DNA of 64,000 nt from Streptomyces zhihengii (GTDB lineage: Bacteria > Actinomycetota > Actinomycetes > Streptomycetales > Streptomycetaceae), in assembly GCF_016919245.1 (NCBI RefSeq), contig NZ_JAFEJA010000001.1, forward strand, positions 744,001 through 808,000. The letters run 5' to 3'. Within the stretch, counting starts at the first letter, position 1. Each line of letters starts with the position of its first letter. Shown here piece after piece: positions 23,792-32,347 of this stretch. The position numbers and the translations under genes were made by a program. The notes below the pieces were generated by a model. That model was not told the origin of the DNA. It worked only from the letters and a program-made list of their open reading frames with translations, and searched no databases.

Positions 23792-24734
23792 GCTGGGTCT
23801 CCTCGGCGTGATGGCAGGCGACGCCTCCGGTGAGGGCCGGCACGGCCGAGCAGCGGGTGTCGGCGCGGGGGCAGCGCGCGGCGAAGGCGCAGCCGTCGGG
23901 CAGGTCGCCGAGCTCGGGGGGCATGCCCGGGACGGGGGTGAAGCCGCGTTCGGGGAGCGCGTCGAGGAGTCCCCTGGCGTACGGGTGCCGGGGGCCGGGG
24001 CCGTCGAAGAAGTCCTCGGCGCCGGCGATCTCGACGATGCGGCCGGCGTACATCACGGCGACCCGGTCCGCGGTGCGCCGGGCGGCCGCGAGGTCGTGGG
24101 TGATCAGCAGCAGGGCGCGGCCCTGGTCGGCGTGGCGGCGCAGTTCGGCGGCGGTGTGCTCGACGAGGTCGCGGTCGAGTCCGGTGGTGGGTTCGTCGGC
24201 GAGCAGCAGGGGCGCGTCGCCGACCAGGGCGAGCGCGGTGGCCGCGCGCTGGGCGAGGCCGCCGGAGAGTTCGTGGGGGTAGCGGTCGAGGTGGTCCGCG
24301 GGGAAGGCCGCGCGGCCGGCGGCGTCGCCGGCCGCCTTGTCCGCGGCCCGGCCGCGTGCGCCGGTCAGGGCGCGCACGGTCTCGGTGAGCTGGGAGCCGA
24401 CCGTGCGCACGGGGGTGAGGTGGGCGGCGGGGCTCTGCGGGACGAGGCCGATGCGGCGTCCGCGCACGGTGCGGGCGAGGGTGCCCTCCCCCGCGGTGAG
24501 CACGTCGACGCCGTCGACGACCGCCGAGCCGGCGGTCTGCGCGTTGCCGGGCAGCAGGCCGAGCAGGGCGGAGGCGAGGACGGACTTGCCGCAGCCGCTC
24601 TCGCCGACGAGGGCGAGGCATTCGCCCGCCGCGAGGTCGAAGGAGGCGTCGGTGACGGCGGCGACGTGCCGGCCGCCGCGCATCCGGAACCGCACGGACA
24701 GCCCCCGCACGGAGAGCACCGGTGTCGCGGTCAC
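23784..24734 (-). CDS. nikD: Nickel/peptide-type ABC transporter ATP-binding subunit NikD
   Basis: A 316-residue ATPase with GTG start at 24734 overlapping the nikC stop (GTGA). Walker A GESGCGKSV, signature ELSGGLAQRAATALAL and Walker B LLLADEPTTGLD. The C-terminal OppD/DppD-type extension carries GCAFAARCPRADTRC and a final Cys-His-His, the four-cysteine region seen in this ATPase group. It would energise transport with NikE. Confidence 0.88.
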   Translation of the reverse strand: MTATPVLSVRGLSVRFRMRGGRHVAAVTDASFDLAAGECLALVGESGCGKSVLASALLGLLPGNAQTAGSAVVDGVDVLTAGEGTLARTVRGRRIGLVPQSPAAHLTPVRTVGSQLTETVRALTGARGRAADKAAGDAAGRAAFPADHLDRYPHELSGGLAQRAATALALVGDAPLLLADEPTTGLDRDLVEHTAAELRRHADQGRALLLITHDLAAARRTADRVAVMYAGRIVEIAGAEDFFDGPGPRHPYARGLLDALPERGFTPVPGMPPELGDLPDGCAFAARCPRADTRCSAVPALTGGVACHHAEETQRV

Positions 24735-25597
24735 AGCATCAGCTCCGATCGGCGGCGGGGGTTGATCCGTTCGCGCCAGGCTCCGGCGAGGCCGGCGATG
24801 GCGAGGGTGGGCACGATGAGGAACAGGCCGGGGAAGAGGGTGGGCCACCAGTCGCCCGCGAGGAGCGAGCCGCGGGCGCTCTGGATCAGATTGCCCAGGC
24901 TGGCCTGGTGGGTGGGCAGGCCGAGGCCGAGGAAGGAGAGCGCGGACTCGTGCCACATGGCGTGCGGCACCATCAGCACCGCCGCCAGCCCGGCCTGGGG
25001 CAGCACACCGGGCAGCAGGTGCCGGACGGCGACCCGCCACCGGCTCGCGCCGCCGCTGACGGCGGCGTCGATGTAGGGGCGGGAGCGCAGCGAGAGGACC
25101 TCGGCGCGCACGATGCGGGCCGTGGAGAGCCAGTGGGTCACGGCGACGGACACGATGACGGGCCACACGCCGGGGCGGAACAGGGCCACGATGAAGATGC
25201 CGAGCAGCAGGTGCGGCACCGAGGAGAAGGTGTCGACGAGCCGCATCAGCAGCCGGTCGGTCCAGCCCCCGAGGGCGGCCGCCGCGGCGCCGACGGCGGT
25301 GCCGATGACGGTGGCGACGAGCGCGGCGACCAGTCCGACGAGCAGCGAGACGCGCAGCCCGTAGACGCAGCGCAGCAGCAGGTCGCGGCCGACGTCGTCG
25401 GTTCCGAAGGGGTGGGCGAAGGACGGCGGGCGGAGCTTCATCGACAGGTCCACGGCCTGCTGGTCGAGCTGGACCAGCGGCGGGACGAGGAGGACGGCGA
25501 GGGCGACGGCCGCGGTGATCGTCCAGGAGACGGTGACCCGCACGGTGCGGGTGGAGCGGCGGGTGCGCCCGCGGCTGGTCCAGGCGAGGTCAGCCAT
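24731..25597 (-). CDS. nikC: Nickel/peptide-type ABC transporter permease NikC
   Basis: A 288-residue DppC-type permease: N-terminal helix (about 27-45), HPFGTDDVGRDLLLRCVYG, five more helices and the EAA loop region YIDAAVSGGASRWRVAVRHLLP. The phrase ESALSFLGLGLP is characteristic of DppC/NikC. It overlaps nikB by 8 bp and nikD by 4 bp, giving a tight operon. Confidence 0.9.
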   Translation of the reverse strand: MADLAWTSRGRTRRSTRTVRVTVSWTITAAVALAVLLVPPLVQLDQQAVDLSMKLRPPSFAHPFGTDDVGRDLLLRCVYGLRVSLLVGLVAALVATVIGTAVGAAAAALGGWTDRLLMRLVDTFSSVPHLLLGIFIVALFRPGVWPVIVSVAVTHWLSTARIVRAEVLSLRSRPYIDAAVSGGASRWRVAVRHLLPGVLPQAGLAAVLMVPHAMWHESALSFLGLGLPTHQASLGNLIQSARGSLLAGDWWPTLFPGLFLIVPTLAIAGLAGAWRERINPRRRSELML

Positions 25598-26582
25598 CGA
25601 AGCCCACCCGGGGGTCGGCGAGCCCGTAGAGCAGGTCGGAGAGGAGGTTGCCGAGCAGGACGGCGGCGGTCGCCAGCACGGTGAGCGCGGCGAGCAGCGG
25701 GAAGTCGACGGCGGTGGCGGCCTGGACGGTCGCGGCGGCGATGCCGGGCCAGCTGAAGACGGTCTCCACGAGCAGGGCTCCGGTGATCAGTTCGGGGACG
25801 CGCGAGCCGATGAGCGTGAGCATGGGCAGCATGCCGGCGCGCAGCGCGTGGCCGGTGAGGACGGTGCGTTCGGCGAGGCCGCGGGCGCGGGCGCCGCGTA
25901 CGGCGTCCTCGTCGAGCGCGTCGCCGACCCCCTGGCGGGTGTAGAGGAAGAACCACGGTGTCTGGCTGACGCCGAGGACGGCGGCGGGCAGCACCAGATG
26001 GCGGGCGACCTGGTCGAAGGTGACGGTGTCGCTGGCGGTGTCGGTGAGCCCGCCGGCGGGCAGCACGCCGAGCTGGAGGGCGAAGAACCAGATGGCGAGC
26101 AGGCCGAGCCAGAACGCCGGGGCGGCTTCGAGGGTGTAGGCGGCCGAGCAGGCGCACCGGTCGAGCAGTCCGCCGCGGCGGCGGGCGGCGAGCACGCCGA
26201 GCGCGGTGCCGAGCAGCACGGCGACGGCGAAGGCGGTGACGGCCAGCAGCACGGACCAGCCGAGGCGTTCGCCGATGACGTCGGCGACGGGCATCCGCAT
26301 CACCGAGGAGTCGCCGAGCTCGCCCCGCAGCGCGCCGGTGATCCAGTCCCACCAGCGGGTGACGAGCGGCTGGTCGACGCCGAGGTTGGCGCGGATCTGG
26401 TCGAGGTTCTCCTGCGAGGCGGTGAGCCCGGCGGTGCCGGTGTAGGCCTTGACGGGGTCGAACGGCGAGGCGGCGGCGACCGCGAACACACCGAAGGTGA
26501 CGACACCGAGGACGGGGACGGCGAGCAGGGCCCGCCGTCCCGTCATCCGTGCGAGCGCGCCCCAGGGAAGGCGCCGCTTCAC
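25590..26582 (-). CDS. nikB: Nickel/peptide-type ABC transporter permease NikB
   Basis: A 330-residue DppB-type permease. The GTG start at 26582 overlaps the nikA stop (GTGA), with AAGGA upstream. It has six membrane segments, first near residues 18-38, and the family regions DQIRANLGVDQPLVTRWWDW, YTLEAAPAFWLGLL, EDAVRGARARGLAERTVL (EAA loop) and ETVFSWPGI. It forms the channel with NikC. Confidence 0.9.
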   Translation of the reverse strand: MKRRLPWGALARMTGRRALLAVPVLGVVTFGVFAVAAASPFDPVKAYTGTAGLTASQENLDQIRANLGVDQPLVTRWWDWITGALRGELGDSSVMRMPVADVIGERLGWSVLLAVTAFAVAVLLGTALGVLAARRRGGLLDRCACSAAYTLEAAPAFWLGLLAIWFFALQLGVLPAGGLTDTASDTVTFDQVARHLVLPAAVLGVSQTPWFFLYTRQGVGDALDEDAVRGARARGLAERTVLTGHALRAGMLPMLTLIGSRVPELITGALLVETVFSWPGIAAATVQAATAVDFPLLAALTVLATAAVLLGNLLSDLLYGLADPRVGFDG

Positions 26583-28174
26583 TTGCCGGCGTCCTTGGGG
26601 GCCCACTTCTCGATGTTCCACCAGGGGCCGGAGGCCAGGCCGTGGTCGTGGGGCTCGATCTGGGTGCCGAGGCCGTCCCACTTGTCGGCGAGCACGTACA
26701 CGTGGTCGATGTGGGTGAGGAAGGTGTAGCCGGGGTTCTTCACCAGTTCGCGCTGCACGGTCTCGTAGGCCGTGAGGCGGGTGGCCTTGTCACCGGACTT
26801 CCGGCCCTCCTCCAGGGCCTTGTCGACGGCCGGGTTGTCGTACCAGCCCATGTTGTTGAAGCCGTCGCCGGCGAGTTCGGACTTGAGCAGGAGGTACTGG
26901 TCGAAGTCGGGGTCGCCGGGGGCGCCGCCGCCGGCGAGGACCGCGTCGTGCTCCATGCGGGGCTCGATGACCTCCCAGGTGCCGGCCTGGGTGGTGATGT
27001 CGATGCCGGCCTTGCGGGCGTCGGAGGCGTAGGCGAGGGCGTGGTCCTGGCGCAGCTTGTCGCCGGTGAGGTACCAGAGCGGGAAGGCGGCCCGGACGCC
27101 GTCCTTGACGCGGATGCCGTCCTTGCCGGGCTTCCAGCCGGCCTCGTCGAGGATCTTCTTCGCCCCGGCGAGGTCGTGGCGGCGCTCGGTGCCCGCGGCG
27201 AACCACTCGCTGCCGGTGGGCACGGGGCCGTAGGCGGGCTTGCCGGCGCCGTTGAGGATGGAGTCGACCATGACCTGCCGGTCGACGGCGATGTCGAGGG
27301 CGCGGCGGATCGCGGTGTCGCCGGCGACCTTGTTCGGGGTCGGCAGGGTGACGGTGCGGTAGTCGTAGGTGGTGGCCCGGTGGGTCCTGCGTCCCTCGTC
27401 CTTCGCGAAGCCCTCGGCGAGGTTCGGCGGCAGGATGGCGCCGTCGAGGTCGCCGGCGCGCAGCCGGGTGGCGCGGACGTCGTCGTCCTTGATGATCGCC
27501 ATGGTGAACTTCTTCACCTCCGGCTCGCCGCCCCAGTAGGTGGGGTTGGCCTTGAAGCTGAGCTTCTCGCCCTTGGACCAGCCGGTGAGGACGTAGGGGC
27601 CGGTGCCGATCGGCTCGGTGGTGAACGCGCCGGTGTTGACGTCCTGGCGGCCGGCGACGTGCTCGGGCGCGATCGGCAGGACGGTGCGCTGGGCGAAGGG
27701 CGCGTAGGGGTACTTGAGGGTGAAGACGACGGTGTCGTCGCCCGCCTTGCCGACGTCCTTCAGGGCGTCCAGCTCGGTGCGGGAGGGGTTGTTCGTCTTC
27801 TCGTCCAGGATGGTGCGGTAGGTGAAGACGACGTCGTCGGCGTCGAAGGGCTCGCCGTCGCTGAACTCGACGCCCTCGCGCAGCTTGTACGTGTAGGTGA
27901 GGCCGTCCGCGCTGACCTCGGGGAGCTCGGCGGCGAGCGCCGGACGCAGCTTCATGCCGGCGTCGTGGGCGAGCAGTCCGTCGAAGATCTTGGAGTTGCC
28001 GTCCTTGCCGTACCCGAGCAGCGGGCTCAGCGTGTCGGGCTCGTAGGCGATGCCGACGACAGCGGTGTCGCCCGCGCCCTGCCCGTCCGTGCCGCCGGAC
28101 GGATTGGCGCAGGCCGCCGCGCCGAGTACCAGCGCGGCGACCGGCGCCACGGTCCGTATGGATCGGGCCGTCAT
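26579..28174 (-). CDS. nikA: Nickel/peptide-type substrate-binding lipoprotein NikA
   Basis: A 531-residue SBP_bac_5 protein. Residues 1-22 are a lipoprotein signal ending LGAAAC (Cys22). The mature protein has YEPDTLSPLLGYG, YTYKLREGVEFSDGEPFDADDV and AIRRALDIAVDRQ, typical of the DppA/NikA fold. By sequence alone it could bind peptides or a nickel chelate. The TTGCAA-n5-TGGCAA box at 28205-28221, close to the published streptomycete Nur box, favours nickel and matches the nikABCDE operon known in S. coelicolor. First gene of a five-gene operon with overlapping starts throughout. Confidence 0.9.
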   Translation of the reverse strand: MTARSIRTVAPVAALVLGAAACANPSGGTDGQGAGDTAVVGIAYEPDTLSPLLGYGKDGNSKIFDGLLAHDAGMKLRPALAAELPEVSADGLTYTYKLREGVEFSDGEPFDADDVVFTYRTILDEKTNNPSRTELDALKDVGKAGDDTVVFTLKYPYAPFAQRTVLPIAPEHVAGRQDVNTGAFTTEPIGTGPYVLTGWSKGEKLSFKANPTYWGGEPEVKKFTMAIIKDDDVRATRLRAGDLDGAILPPNLAEGFAKDEGRRTHRATTYDYRTVTLPTPNKVAGDTAIRRALDIAVDRQVMVDSILNGAGKPAYGPVPTGSEWFAAGTERRHDLAGAKKILDEAGWKPGKDGIRVKDGVRAAFPLWYLTGDKLRQDHALAYASDARKAGIDITTQAGTWEVIEPRMEHDAVLAGGGAPGDPDFDQYLLLKSELAGDGFNNMGWYDNPAVDKALEEGRKSGDKATRLTAYETVQRELVKNPGYTFLTHIDHVYVLADKWDGLGTQIEPHDHGLASGPWWNIEKWAPKDAGK

Positions 28175-28204
28175 GCTCCCACCCCTGTTGAAGATCAGCC
28201 GTTA

Positions 28205-28221
28205 TTGCAAACCGGTGGCAA
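28205..28221 (-). promoter_or_regulatory. Nur-type (nickel repressor) box upstream of nikA
   Basis: The sequence TTGCAA-ACCGG-TGGCAA lies 31-47 bp upstream of the nikA ATG in a locally AT-rich stretch. The streptomycete Nur box is described as tTGCaa-n5-ttGCAA; this site matches with one substitution and the exact 5-bp spacer. It predicts nickel-dependent repression of the operon. Confidence 0.75.
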
Positions 28222-28263
28222 TTAAACAGCACGTAAAGGGTGGTCCGGAACAGGGGGTGTTAC

Positions 28264-28290
28264 GGGTGGGACGGGCGGTCCGTCCCACCC
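28264..28290 (-). terminator. Terminator of the acyl-CoA dehydrogenase operon
   Basis: Perfect 11-bp arms GGGTGGGACGG (28264-28274) and CCGTCCCACCC (28280-28290), 5-nt loop, 4 nt after the stop codon at 28295. Confidence 0.8.
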
Positions 28291-28294
28291 GCCG

Positions 28295-29371
28295 CTACGG
28301 GGCGTCGAGGCCGACGAGCCCGGCCAGCCGCTCCTTGTGCCGGCCGGGGGTGCCGTAGGCGATCTCGTCGGCCTTGGCGCGCTTGAGGTAGAGGTGCGCG
28401 GGATGCTCCCAGGTCATGCCGATGCCGCCGTGCAACTGGACGCACTCCTCGGCCGCGTGCACCGCCACCCGGGAGCAGTACGCCTGGGCGACGGCGGCCA
28501 GCAGCGCCGCCTCCCCGCTGCCGGTGGCGAGGGCGTCGGCGGCGGCCCGGGCGGCCGCCCGGGCCGACACGACCTCCAGCCACAGCTGGGCCATCCGGTG
28601 CTTGAGGGCCTGGAAGGAGCCGACGGGACGGTTGAACTGGTGGCGCTCCCGGGTGTGCCGGACGGTCTCCTCCAGGCACCACTCGGCGATGCCGAGCTGC
28701 TCGGAGGCGAGCAGCCCCGCGCCGGTGAGCAGTCCGCGGCGCACCGCGGCCTCGCCGTCCGCCCGGCCGGCCAGCAGCGTGCCCGTGCCCTCGGACACGG
28801 TGACGGCGGCGAGCGGCCGGGTCAGGTCGAGCGCGGTCTGCGGCTCCACCCCGGCGTCCGCGCGGTCCACCGCGTACAGCCCGTCGCCGCGGAGCACCAG
28901 CAGCACATCGGCTCCGGCGGCGTCCGCGACCCCGGTGACCCGTCCGGCCGCCGGCAGCGGCCCGTCGGGGGCCGTGGACAGCGGCACCGCGAGCACGGCG
29001 GTGCGCCGCCCTGCGGCCAGGTCGCCGAGGAGCGCGGCGGCGGCGTCCGCCTCGTCGCCCAGCGCCAGCAGGGCCGCCGTCGCCACGACCGAGCTGGTCA
29101 GGAAGGGGGCGGGCACACAGCCTCGGCCCAGTTCCTCCAGGACGACGGCGGCCTCGCGGTGGCTCGCCCCCTGGCCGCCCCGCTTCTCGGGCACCAGCAG
29201 CCCGGCGGCGCCGACCTCGGTGGCGAGCGCCTGCCAGAGGGCCCCGTCGACGGGGCTGCCGCTCTCGGCCCGTCCGCCGGTGAGGGCGGCCGGGTCGGCG
29301 CGGGCGGTGAGCAGGGAGCGCACGGCGGCCCGCAGGTCGCTCTCGTCCTCGGTGTAGAGCAGGTCGGTCAT
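28295..29371 (-). CDS. Acyl-CoA dehydrogenase family protein (second subunit type)
   Basis: 358 residues starting MTDLLYTEDESDLRAAVRSLL. N-terminal helical domain with LVPEKRGGQGASHREAAVVLEELGRG, a divergent middle domain and C-terminal RERHQFNRPVGSFQALKHRMAQLW and ECVQLHGGIGMTWEHPAHLYLKRAKAD. The shortened, divergent middle and missing catalytic-base context resemble the smaller partner of heterodimeric acyl-CoA dehydrogenases of actinobacteria. It overlaps the next ACAD gene by ATGA, which supports a complex. The FAD-linked substrate is unknown, probably a CoA-bound fatty or steroid side-chain acid. Confidence 0.9.
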   Translation of the reverse strand: MTDLLYTEDESDLRAAVRSLLTARADPAALTGGRAESGSPVDGALWQALATEVGAAGLLVPEKRGGQGASHREAAVVLEELGRGCVPAPFLTSSVVATAALLALGDEADAAAALLGDLAAGRRTAVLAVPLSTAPDGPLPAAGRVTGVADAAGADVLLVLRGDGLYAVDRADAGVEPQTALDLTRPLAAVTVSEGTGTLLAGRADGEAAVRRGLLTGAGLLASEQLGIAEWCLEETVRHTRERHQFNRPVGSFQALKHRMAQLWLEVVSARAAARAAADALATGSGEAALLAAVAQAYCSRVAVHAAEECVQLHGGIGMTWEHPAHLYLKRAKADEIAYGTPGRHKERLAGLVGLDAP

Positions 29372-30549
29372 CGGGCGAGGTCCTTCCAGGCGATGTCCTT
29401 GTCGTTGCGCGGTTCGGCGGGCAGCCCGAGGACGCGTTCGGCGACGATGTTGAGCAGCACCTCGGTGGTGCCGCCCTCGATGGAGTTGCCCTTGGAGCGC
29501 AGGTAGCGGTAGCCGGCCTCGCGTCCGGTGAAGTCGACCAGCTCGGGCCTGCGCAGCGTCCAGTCGTCGTACAGCAGCCCCTCCTCGCCGAGGAGTTCGA
29601 CCTCCAGGCCGCTGATCTCCTGGTTGAGGCGGGCGAACGCGAGCTTCATCGCGCTGCCCTCGGGGCCGGGCTGCCCGGCGACGAGCTGCTGGCGCAGCCG
29701 CTCCCCCGCGAGGCGGGCGACCTCGGCCTCGACCCAGAGGGTCAGCAGGCGCTGGTGCAGGTCGTGGGTGCGCAGCTCGGGGCGTTCGCGCCAGGTCCGG
29801 GAGACGGGGCCGATCATGCCGCCCTCGCGCGGGATGCGGCTGCCGCCGATGGAGACCCGCTCGTTCATCAGCGTGGTCTGGGCGACCTTCCAGCCCTCCC
29901 CCACCGCGCCGAGCCGGTGGGCGTCGGGGATGCGCACATCGGTGAGGAAGACCTCGTTGAACTCCGCCTCGCCGGTGATCTGGCGCAGTGGCCTGACCTC
30001 GACGCCCGGGTCCGTCATGTCGCAGACGAAGTAGGTGATGCCGCGGTGCTTGGGGAGGTCGGGGTCGGTGCGGGCGATGAGGATCGCCCACCGTGCGACG
30101 TGCGCGCTGGAGGTCCACACCTTCTGGCCGTTGACGATCCAGTCGTCGCCGTCGCGGACGGCACGGGTGCCGAGGGCCGCGAGGTCGGAGCCGGCGCCGG
30201 GCTCGGAGAAGAGCTGGCACCAGACCTCGTCGCCCACCCACAGCGGGGGCAGGAAGCGGCTCCTGACCTCGTCGGAGCCGTACTGGAGCAGCGTCGGCGC
30301 GGCCATGCCGAGGCCGATGCCGATGCGGCGGGGGTCGTTGTCGGGGGCGCCGGCGGCGGCGAGTTCGGCGTCGACGACGGCCTGGAGGGAGCGCGGGGCG
30401 CCCAGGCCGCCGAGGGCCTGCGGGTAGTGGACCCAGGCCAGTCCGGCGTCGAAGCGGGCGCGCAGGAACTCGGCGCGCCCGGTGGTGGCCGGCGGATGGG
30501 CGGCGAGCAGGTCCGCGACGCGGGTGCGCAGGTCGGCGGCGTCGGTCAT
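29368..30549 (-). CDS. Acyl-CoA dehydrogenase
   Basis: 393 residues with WCQLFSEPGAGSDLAALGTRAVRDGDDW and WIVNGQKVWTSSAHVARWAI (FAD and substrate contacts), RSKGNSIEGGTTEVLLNIVAERVLGLP at the C-terminus. It is full length for the family and should oxidise an acyl-CoA to the enoyl-CoA, passing electrons to ETF. Middle gene of a three-gene operon; its ATG overlaps the upstream quinone oxidoreductase stop (30546-30549), and its stop overlaps the partner ACAD start. Confidence 0.93.
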   Translation of the reverse strand: MTDAADLRTRVADLLAAHPPATTGRAEFLRARFDAGLAWVHYPQALGGLGAPRSLQAVVDAELAAAGAPDNDPRRIGIGLGMAAPTLLQYGSDEVRSRFLPPLWVGDEVWCQLFSEPGAGSDLAALGTRAVRDGDDWIVNGQKVWTSSAHVARWAILIARTDPDLPKHRGITYFVCDMTDPGVEVRPLRQITGEAEFNEVFLTDVRIPDAHRLGAVGEGWKVAQTTLMNERVSIGGSRIPREGGMIGPVSRTWRERPELRTHDLHQRLLTLWVEAEVARLAGERLRQQLVAGQPGPEGSAMKLAFARLNQEISGLEVELLGEEGLLYDDWTLRRPELVDFTGREAGYRYLRSKGNSIEGGTTEVLLNIVAERVLGLPAEPRNDKDIAWKDLAR

Positions 30550-31538
30550 CGCGCTTCTCCTTCTGCCGGTGCGGCGGGGGCGCCCGCCGGGAGGACGACG
30601 AGGCGGCCGGTGGTCGTGCCGTCGGCGACCCGCTGGACGGCGGACGGCGCGTCGGCGAACGGGACGCGTTCGCTCACCAGCGGCTTGATGAGGCCCTTGG
30701 CCGCGTACTCGGTCAGGGTGCGGTGGCAGCGGCCGATGGAGGCCGGGTCCTTGAGGGCGTACAGGCCCCAGTGCAGGCCGAGGATCGAGTAGTTCTTGAC
30801 GAGCGCGTGGTTCAGCGCCGGCGCGGGGATGTCGCCGCTGGCGAAGCCGACCACGACGATGCGGCCCTCGAAGGCGACGCACTTGGCGGACTTGGCGTAG
30901 GCGTCGCCGCCCACCGGGTCGTAGACCACGTCCGCGCCCCGGCCGCCGGTGGCCTCCTTGACCGCGGCGACGATGTCCTCGGAGCGGCGGTCCACGACCA
31001 CGTCGCAGCCGAGTTCGCGGGCGACGGCCGCCTTCTCGGGGCCGCCGACGACGCCGATGACCCGTGCTCCGGCGGCCTTGCCGAGCTGGACGGCGGCGCT
31101 GCCGACGCCGCCCGCGGCGGCGTGCACCAGGAGGGTCTCGCCCTCCTTCAGGGCGGCCCTGCGGTGCAGCCCGAACCAGCCGGTCTGGTAGCCGATGTGC
31201 AGGGCCGCCGCCTCCGCGTCGTCCAGGGCGTCCGGCGCGGGCAGCAGCGCCGCGCTGTCGGCGACGACGTACTCGGCGAGGCCGCCGTGCGGCAGCGCGG
31301 GGTTGGCGATCACCCGGCGGCCGTCCTCGGTCTCGCCGCAGATCTCGACGCCGGGGGTGAACGGCAGCGGCGGGCGGACCTGGTACCGGCCGCGGCACAG
31401 CAGCGCGTCGGGGAAGTTGATGTTCGCGGCGCGCACGCGCAGCAGTTGCTGCCCCTCGCCGGGCACCGGCCTGTCCACCTCGTCGAGCTGCATCACCTCG
31501 CTCGGCTCGCCGTTGCGGTGCACTCGCCATGCCTGCAT
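30546..31538 (-). CDS. NADPH:quinone oxidoreductase family protein (zinc-independent MDR)
   Basis: 330 residues starting MQAWRVHRNGEPSEVMQLDEV with GGAGG upstream. GroES-like N-domain (about 1-125: PFTPGVEICGETEDGRRV, HGGLAEYVV) and Rossmann domain with LVHAAAGGVGSAAVQLGKAAGARVIG. Zinc-ligand cysteines are absent, as in quinone oxidoreductase-type MDR proteins and enoyl reductases. As first gene before two acyl-CoA dehydrogenases it may act as an enoyl-CoA or quinone reductase in the same degradation route (inference). Confidence 0.91.
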   Translation of the reverse strand: MQAWRVHRNGEPSEVMQLDEVDRPVPGEGQQLLRVRAANINFPDALLCRGRYQVRPPLPFTPGVEICGETEDGRRVIANPALPHGGLAEYVVADSAALLPAPDALDDAEAAALHIGYQTGWFGLHRRAALKEGETLLVHAAAGGVGSAAVQLGKAAGARVIGVVGGPEKAAVARELGCDVVVDRRSEDIVAAVKEATGGRGADVVYDPVGGDAYAKSAKCVAFEGRIVVVGFASGDIPAPALNHALVKNYSILGLHWGLYALKDPASIGRCHRTLTEYAAKGLIKPLVSERVPFADAPSAVQRVADGTTTGRLVVLPAGAPAAPAEGEAR

Positions 31539-31592
31539 TTCGGGGCCTCCCACCAGCCATAGGGCAGTACGGGCAGTACTGTGCTGCGCTCC

Positions 31593-31611
31593 GCATACTA
31601 AGCGGTCGCTT
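31593..31611 (-). promoter_or_regulatory. Inverted repeat and -10 before the acyl-CoA dehydrogenase operon
   Basis: Plus strand AAGCG-GT-CGCTT (31600-31611) is an inverted repeat; on the minus strand TAGTAT (31600-31595) next to it is a plausible -10. The palindrome would overlap RNA polymerase, as in TetR-type (FadR-like) control of fatty-acid genes. A 9-bp direct repeat GGGCAGTAC occurs twice at 31562-31579 in the leader. Confidence 0.4.
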
Positions 31612-31657
31612 GCCACCCCGTGAAGCCCCCGGCCCGCCGGGGGCACCACAACCCCGT

Positions 31658-32251
31658 CTACCGCTCCTTCGCCGGGCGGGCCCTGACGTGCATCCGCTCG
31701 CCCTGGGGGCCGAAGAGGCTGAGAAACTCCACCGGCGCGTCGTCGGCCGTGCCGAACCAGTGCGGCACCCGGGTGTCGAACTCGGCGGCCTCCCCCTCCG
31801 TCAGCACCACGTCGTGGTCCCCGAGCAGCAGCCGCAGCCGCCCGGAGAGCACGTAGAGCCACTCGTAGCCCTCGTGGGTGCGCTGCTCGCACGGCTCGGA
31901 CGTGGGCCGGTAGACCCCCTTGTACGCCTGGAGCCCGCCCGGGCGGCTGGTGAGCGGGTACAGCGTCCGGTGGCCGCGCACGACCGGCTTGGACCGCACC
32001 CGCGGGTCCCCCACCGGCGGCGCGCCGACCAGTTCGTCGAGCGGCACCTGGTGGGCCCTCGCGATGGGCAGCAGCAGTTCCAGGCTCGGCCTGCGCCCGC
32101 CGGACTCCAGCCGGGACAGGGTGCTCACGGAGATCCCGGTGGCCTCGGAGAGCGCGCCGAGGGTGGCGCCCCGCTCGCGGCGGATCCGGCGGAGCCGGGG
32201 GCCCACCTCGTTCAGTACGGCGTCGAGCCGCGCGTCGTCTTCGTCGTTCAT
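31658..32251 (-). CDS. XRE-family regulator with C-terminal cupin domain
   Basis: 197 residues from MNDEDDARLDAVLNEVGPRL. HTH_3 domain about 18-72 with LGALSEATGISVSTLSRLESGGRRPSLE; cupin domain about 115-190 with EGYEWLYVLSGRLRLLLGDHDVVLTEGEAAEFD. Such proteins sense a small metabolite through the cupin barrel and control a neighbouring gene. An inverted repeat at 32272-32288, just upstream of its start, suggests autoregulation. It may regulate the acyl-CoA dehydrogenase operon or the PIG-L gene; neither is proven. Confidence 0.92.
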   Translation of the reverse strand: MNDEDDARLDAVLNEVGPRLRRIRRERGATLGALSEATGISVSTLSRLESGGRRPSLELLLPIARAHQVPLDELVGAPPVGDPRVRSKPVVRGHRTLYPLTSRPGGLQAYKGVYRPTSEPCEQRTHEGYEWLYVLSGRLRLLLGDHDVVLTEGEAAEFDTRVPHWFGTADDAPVEFLSLFGPQGERMHVRARPAKER

Positions 32252-32271
32252 GCGCCCATGGTCACGCCATC

Positions 32272-32288
32272 CTTGCCGGAACGGCAAG
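32272..32288. promoter_or_regulatory. Inverted repeat operator candidate (XRE-cupin)
   Basis: CTTGCCG-GAA-CGGCAAG, perfect 7-bp arms, centred 29 bp upstream of the XRE-cupin start; a position and size fitting an autoregulatory operator. Confidence 0.5.
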
Positions 32289-32347
32289 CACGGTTGTCGA
32301 TCCCGCACGCGGGCCCGCACCCGGGCAGCGGGCCGCCCGCCCGGCCG

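Noticed and set aside
23099..28174. Dipeptide permease (dpp) operon
   Set aside because: Protein families cannot distinguish it, but the Nur-type box at 28205-28221 favours nickel; dipeptide remains a lesser alternative.
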